A DNA stretch of 6,451 bases from Ignavibacteria bacterium (GTDB taxonomy: Bacteria > Bacteroidota > Ignavibacteria > Ignavibacteriales > Ignavibacteriaceae): the NCBI GenBank assembly GCA_030648225.1, contig JAUSIA010000286.1, positions 1 through 6,451 of the forward strand, given 5' to 3'. The position numbers and the translations under genes are program-made. Numbering within the stretch: position 1 is the stretch's first letter; every line of letters begins with the position of its first letter. Under the pieces are notes generated by a model that was given only the letters and a program-made list of their open reading frames with translations, did not search any database and was not told where the DNA came from. Shown one piece after another: positions 4,951 through 6,451 of this stretch.

Positions 4951-4991
4951 AAAAATGGACAAGAAATATTCTATTTCATCAAAACTTGTCC
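4951..4991 (-). terminator. First terminator of the secreted-protein gene
   Basis: GGACAAG and CTTGTCC (4985-4991 and 4957-4963) pair over 7 bp around a 21-nt A+T-rich loop. On the minus strand the stem is followed by ATTTTTATC. It starts about 10 nt after the stop codon and is backed up by a second, more compact terminator downstream. The long loop makes it the weaker of the two. Confidence 0.55.
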
Positions 4992-5001
4992 GCCGTAGCT
5001 T

Positions 5002-6451
5002 TTAGCGTAGGAGGATTAATTTTTTAGTCTGCACATATTTTCCAGCTTGCAAAGTGTAGAAATATATTCCCGATGAAAGTTCATTTCCATTAAAATTCGC
5101 TTTGTAATTACCTGCAGGTTTTTCTTCATTAGCCAACGTTGCTACCTCATTGCCTAATACATCAAAAACTTTAAGTGTTACAAATTCAGAAGTTGGAATT
5201 GAAAAACTTATTGTAGTTGAGGGATTGAATGGGTTGGGATAATTCTGCTCAAGACTAAATTGTTCCGGTAGAGTTAAGTAAACAGTTAATTCTCCAACAA
5301 CTTCCTGCGTACCGTCAAAGTCGAGTTGGTTAAGTCTGTAATTATAGATACCGGATTTAAGATTTTCATCTAGAAAATAATAATCCTGCTTTTCAGTTGT
5401 GGTTCCTTTCCCATCAACAAATGCTATCTTATTTCCATTACGGTAAATTTCAAAACCCTGGTTGTTTATTTCCGTTGCTGTCTGCCAGGTAAGTTTAATA
5501 TTATTTCCTTCAACAGAAGAATTGAAACTTATTAATTCCACCGGGATTAAGAGGTCAGGTCCCGTCCATTTGTAGATTACATTGGCTCCACCCCATGACC
5601 ACCCCGTTGTAGGCGAGACAAATGCAGCCTTGCCATGTGTAACGTTGTCCACAGTAGTCCAGGTTTCTCCATTGTCTAGAGTATATGCCGATCCGGTTAA
5701 AGCGCCGGGAGGATTTACCGAGGTCACCATGTAAGACTTATCTGTTCCAGTTATGTAACACATAAATAGTGGAGACACACCTTGGGGAATGGAATCTGTC
5801 GGTGTCCAGGTTGTGCCGCCATCAGTTGTTCTCTTCACCACATTGCTAGCGGCACTGCTTAGCAAACCGTTCAGAGAATCCTTGAACGCACAAAAAGAGC
5901 CTCCTTGGTTTACGACGGGTCGGGTGACATTCCAGGTTATTCCACGATCGGTGCTTTTGTACAATGATCCGGGAAAGGTGAAGTTGCCATTCGTGGGAAC
6001 CCAAATAGTATTACCTACAACCCAGGCATTATCCGGAATAAATCCTTCACCATTCACTGGATCAGGAATGTTCGATGGCGGCACGGGAGTCCAGAGTGAA
6101 CCTCCGTTCGTCGTCGTGTAGATTTCAGAGTTTCCTATCCCAAGGAAACCAATACAAACACCATTGTTGGAATCAAAGAACCGCACGATCAACATAATTC
6201 CGTTTGTCGTTAATTGCTCCATCCAATTCAAACCTCCGTCGGTTGTACTATAAATGGAGCCGTTCGCTGCGATCCAGGCAGTGTCTGCACTAACTGCCGC
6301 TATGCTGCCGAAAGCATTGAGTGAATTAAGATTGGATGCAGTCCAAGTTGTACCTCCGTCCGTAGTTCTTGTGACATAACTGACATTAGGAACTCTGGTA
6401 ACTCCCCAGCAGACATTCTCATTCACCGCCGCAAGTACAACCTGGTCATTG
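5002..6451 (-). CDS. Secreted Asp-box repeat protein with T9SS sorting domain, N-terminus outside window
   Basis: The last 482 residues are visible; the frame is open to the window edge, so the start lies outside, and the GTG at 6426 is not a credible start. Six Asp-box (BNR-like) turns of a beta-propeller appear at about residues 29-36 (TTDGGTTW), 69-76, 113-120, 166-173, 208-215 and 257-264, roughly 40-53 residues apart. This is the sialidase/Ycf48-like propeller seen in many secreted proteins of unknown ligand. Next comes an FnIII-like module (about 304-390; PVELISF, LTWQTATEINNQGFEIYRNG, YNYRLNQLDFDG). The end is a type A sorting domain (about 399-482; LEQNYPNPFNPSTTISF, LKVFDVLGNEVATL, AGNYKANFNGNELSSGIYFYTLQAGKYVQTKKLILLR-type end), which directs export through the type IX secretion system and surface attachment or release. 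The propeller DNA is about 45-57% GC per 60-nt line, but the C-terminal modules are only 25-38%. No ligand can be named. Confidence 0.92.
   Translation of the reverse strand, partial: NDQVVLAAVNENVCWGVTRVPNVSYVTRTTDGGTTWTASNLNSLNAFGSIAAVSADTAWIAANGSIYSTTDGGLNWMEQLTTNGIMLIVRFFDSNNGVCIGFLGIGNSEIYTTTNGGSLWTPVPPSNIPDPVNGEGFIPDNAWVVGNTIWVPTNGNFTFPGSLYKSTDRGITWNVTRPVVNQGGSFCAFKDSLNGLLSSAASNVVKRTTDGGTTWTPTDSIPQGVSPLFMCYITGTDKSYMVTSVNPPGALTGSAYTLDNGETWTTVDNVTHGKAAFVSPTTGWSWGGANVIYKWTGPDLLIPVELISFNSSVEGNNIKLTWQTATEINNQGFEIYRNGNKIAFVDGKGTTTEKQDYYFLDENLKSGIYNYRLNQLDFDGTQEVVGELTVYLTLPEQFSLEQNYPNPFNPSTTISFSIPTSEFVTLKVFDVLGNEVATLANEEKPAGNYKANFNGNELSSGIYFYTLQAGKYVQTKKLILLR

Noticed and set aside
5789..6121. 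Open frame on the plus strand
   Set aside because: It is the reverse of the Asp-box coding sequence; its repeated V-PPSVV segments are the antisense of the TTDGGTTW repeats.
5002..6426. Complete secreted-protein gene beginning at GTG 6426
   Set aside because: The frame stays open to the window edge with propeller-like sequence (NDQVVLAAVNENVCWG) and no signal peptide appears, so the true start lies outside.

Overview
The window looks like a piece of a low-GC chromosome from the Bacteroidota/Chlorobi (FCB) group, most likely an Ignavibacteria-type organism. The strongest pointer is the incomplete gene at the right end. It ends in a type A type IX secretion sorting domain of the LEQNYPNPFNPST style, after a 'VELISF...WQTATEINN' FnIII-like module, a pairing typical of Ignavibacteria secreted proteins. 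An RNase HIII and A+T-rich intergenic DNA fit. No phage, transposase, CRISPR, tRNA or rRNA signal is visible.

Layout, left to right. 1-716 (-) is most of a 6-phosphofructokinase cut by the window edge. It follows rnhC (735-1643, -) by 18 nt, so the two are probably co-transcribed. 1716-1746 is a terminator ending the DinB-family gene (1773-2201, -), whose 5' part is frameshifted and truncated. 2251-2586 (+) is the only plus-strand gene, a small predicted periplasmic protein, ending at a repeat-built hairpin (2607-2672). 2694-3446 (-) is a TerC-family membrane protein. 3493-3613 is an array of 7-nt repeats facing inverted copies. 3618-4055 (-) is an RlpA-like lipoprotein with a perfect 15-bp hairpin just upstream (4085-4118). 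4154-4843 (-) is rsmE, broken by an in-frame stop. 4917-4991 carries two successive terminators for the large secreted Asp-box protein (5002-6451, -), whose N-terminus lies outside the window.

The genes are mostly unrelated housekeeping functions: glycolysis, R-loop repair, Mn export, cell-wall lipoprotein, rRNA methylation and surface secretion. I do not see a new multi-gene system. The points worth a second look are two genes broken by small indels, three intergenic inverted-repeat elements (two built from short tandem units), the phosphofructokinase specificity residues, and a sharp base-composition change inside the secreted protein gene at its domain boundary.
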